Assembly: GCF_003014595.1 (NCBI RefSeq)
Contig: NZ_PYGK01000002.1
Coordinates: 455,555 to 519,554 of the forward strand
DNA from: Chitinophaga ginsengisoli
GTDB lineage: Bacteria; Bacteroidota; Bacteroidia; Chitinophagales; Chitinophagaceae
Direction: 5' to 3'
DNA length: 64,000 bases
Under the pieces are notes generated by a model, which saw only the letters and a program-made list of their open reading frames with translations, was not told where the DNA came from and did no database searches. Below are positions 63,369 to 64,000 of the stretch, in pieces (the stretch's first letter is position 1; every line of letters starts with the position of its first letter). The position numbers and the translations under genes are program-made.

Positions 63369-63569
63369 CCGGAATCTATTCCGGAAGTTCAATAGTTAAG
63401 TTAGTTACGTTCCGTGGACCAGTGATTTTTCTCCCGGATGATCCGGAGGGATGCTACCCCTTTTTCCCGACCTCCCGGATGCCGTGACCCGGACTGTTAA
63501 ATGCTGTCATTTTTCTCTACGTAGGATTCATTTTGCTTTTGATTTTCATTTCCGGGAACGTTCCCGGAA
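63369..63569. promoter_or_regulatory. Three CCGG-cored palindromes before susC, possible LacI-family operators
   Basis: In the 564 bp between susC and the LacI gene lie ccggaatctattccgg (63369-63384), ccggatgatccgg (63434-63446) and the perfect 20-bp TTCCGGGAACGTTCCCGGAA (63550-63569). The last has the central CG that LacI-family operators often have (AACGTT core). A half-site copy, cccggaacgtgg, sits next to it. All are on the side of the minus-strand susC promoter. No clear -33/-7 pair could be fixed. The rest of 63207-63770 shows only AT-rich stretches. Confidence 0.55.
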
Positions 63570-63770
63570 CGTGGAACACTTTTGCTAAAGTAGAGTATTT
63601 CGTGAATACTGTAACATTTCGAAACACTTTTTTTAAAAAAAAGTTAAAAAATGATAACGGGAATGTCTGACAAGATAAGTTAAATCAGCATTAAACAGTT
63701 GATAAACAGTCTATTAAAGAAAAATCACTATAAGAGAAGGCAAAGGATACCGCTTTCATTTTCTTTCTTT

Positions 63771-64000
63771 CTATTCAGCCTCGCTCTCGGGTATTGTTTT
63801 TACCCCGGTGGAGGATGTTCTGGGGATGAGTTTTGAACTTAAAACGACATGGTCATTGATGGGGGTATCACTTTCCAGGGCTTTAAAAAGCAACTGCGCG
63901 GCGTTCGTTCCCAGGTCATATGCCGGCTGGGTAATGGTAGACAGGGCAGGATTCAGCAGGGAGGCAATTTCCAGGCTGGAGAAGCTGACGATCTTGATCT
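63771..64000 (-). CDS. LacI-family transcriptional regulator, C-terminal 75 residues (5' end outside window)
   Basis: On the minus strand the frame from the window edge reads IKIVSFSSLEIASLLNPALS, then TITQPAYDLGTNAAQLLFKA, and ends at 63771. These are the closing strands of the periplasmic-binding-protein-like effector domain of LacI regulators, with the PxLSTITQPxYDLG pattern. It lies upstream of susC on the same strand and is the natural candidate regulator of the maltodextrin operon. The DNA-binding head is not in the window. Confidence 0.88.
   Translation of the reverse strand, partial: IKIVSFSSLEIASLLNPALSTITQPAYDLGTNAAQLLFKALESDTPINDHVVLSSKLIPRTSSTGVKTIPESEAE

Noticed and set aside
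1..64000. CRISPR arrays, tRNA or rRNA genes, intact insertion sequences
   Set aside because: No spaced direct repeats, cloverleaf sequences, rRNA blocks or transposase frames were seen on either strand.

Overview
The window looks like chromosomal DNA of a Bacteroidota bacterium, most likely a Chitinophaga-like member of the Chitinophagaceae. The grounds are a SusC/SusD/SusE outer-membrane sugar system, a LytTR response regulator paired with a TPR histidine kinase, DUF4142 and COG4315 lipoproteins, a CbpA/CbpM pair, many short AT-rich leaders, and a type III polyketide synthase cluster. The genus is inferred from gene content, not from a marker gene. I saw no rRNA, tRNA, CRISPR array, phage or intact insertion sequence.

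Layout. 1-2257: a quinone/electrophile-response-like run (pirin, ring-cleaving VOC dioxygenase, GNAT, MhqD-type hydrolase). 2510-8684: a Crp/Fnr regulator, a large MG2/TonB-plug surface protein, a YbjJ-like MFS with a YieH-like HAD phosphatase, and small envelope proteins. 8709-14930 (minus): eight tightly overlapping genes forming a type III PKS cluster with its own fatty-acid-synthase-like parts (PPTase, ACP, KS, dehydratase, FabL-like reductase, chalcone-synthase-like enzyme, methyltransferase, flavoprotein). 15561-23495: a heptose/glycan assembly region (GT2, two GT9, HldE, GmhB, two GT4). 23891-24432: gene remains (truncated zinc alcohol dehydrogenase and a frameshifted Rieske domain). 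24565-32397: CinA-like protein, an acidic protein with a 34-residue membrane peptide, a lone receiver, a second PPTase, a REP-like double hairpin, a diadenylate-cyclase-like sensor protein and a two-component system. 32489-33882: cbpA, cbpM and a 39-residue membrane peptide. 33851-44439: metabolism and repair genes, including a truncated PQQ-type sugar dehydrogenase fused in frame behind an SGNH hydrolase stop, an AlkB-like oxygenase, NDH-2, trehalase and an AlkC-like glycosylase. 44537-51104: GMC dehydrogenase with its small subunit, carboxylesterase, a COG4315 lipoprotein and an ArsR/SRPBCC pair with a visible tandem operator. 51172-64000 (minus): a complete maltodextrin locus ending in a partial LacI regulator.

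How genes work together. In the maltodextrin locus, SusC/SusD/SusE capture and import glucans, the secreted GH13 enzyme shortens them, the MFS carrier takes maltose into the cytoplasm, GH65 phosphorolyses it to glucose and beta-glucose-1-phosphate, and beta-phosphoglucomutase makes glucose-6-phosphate. LacI is the likely regulator, and CCGG-cored palindromes lie before susC. In the PKS cluster, the ACP/KS/dehydratase/reductase set probably builds or tailors an acyl starter. The type III PKS extends and cyclises it, and the methyltransferase and flavoprotein decorate the ring; the product is unknown. In the heptose region, HldE and GmhB make an ADP-heptose-type donor for the two GT9 enzymes, but no GmhA isomerase is visible here.
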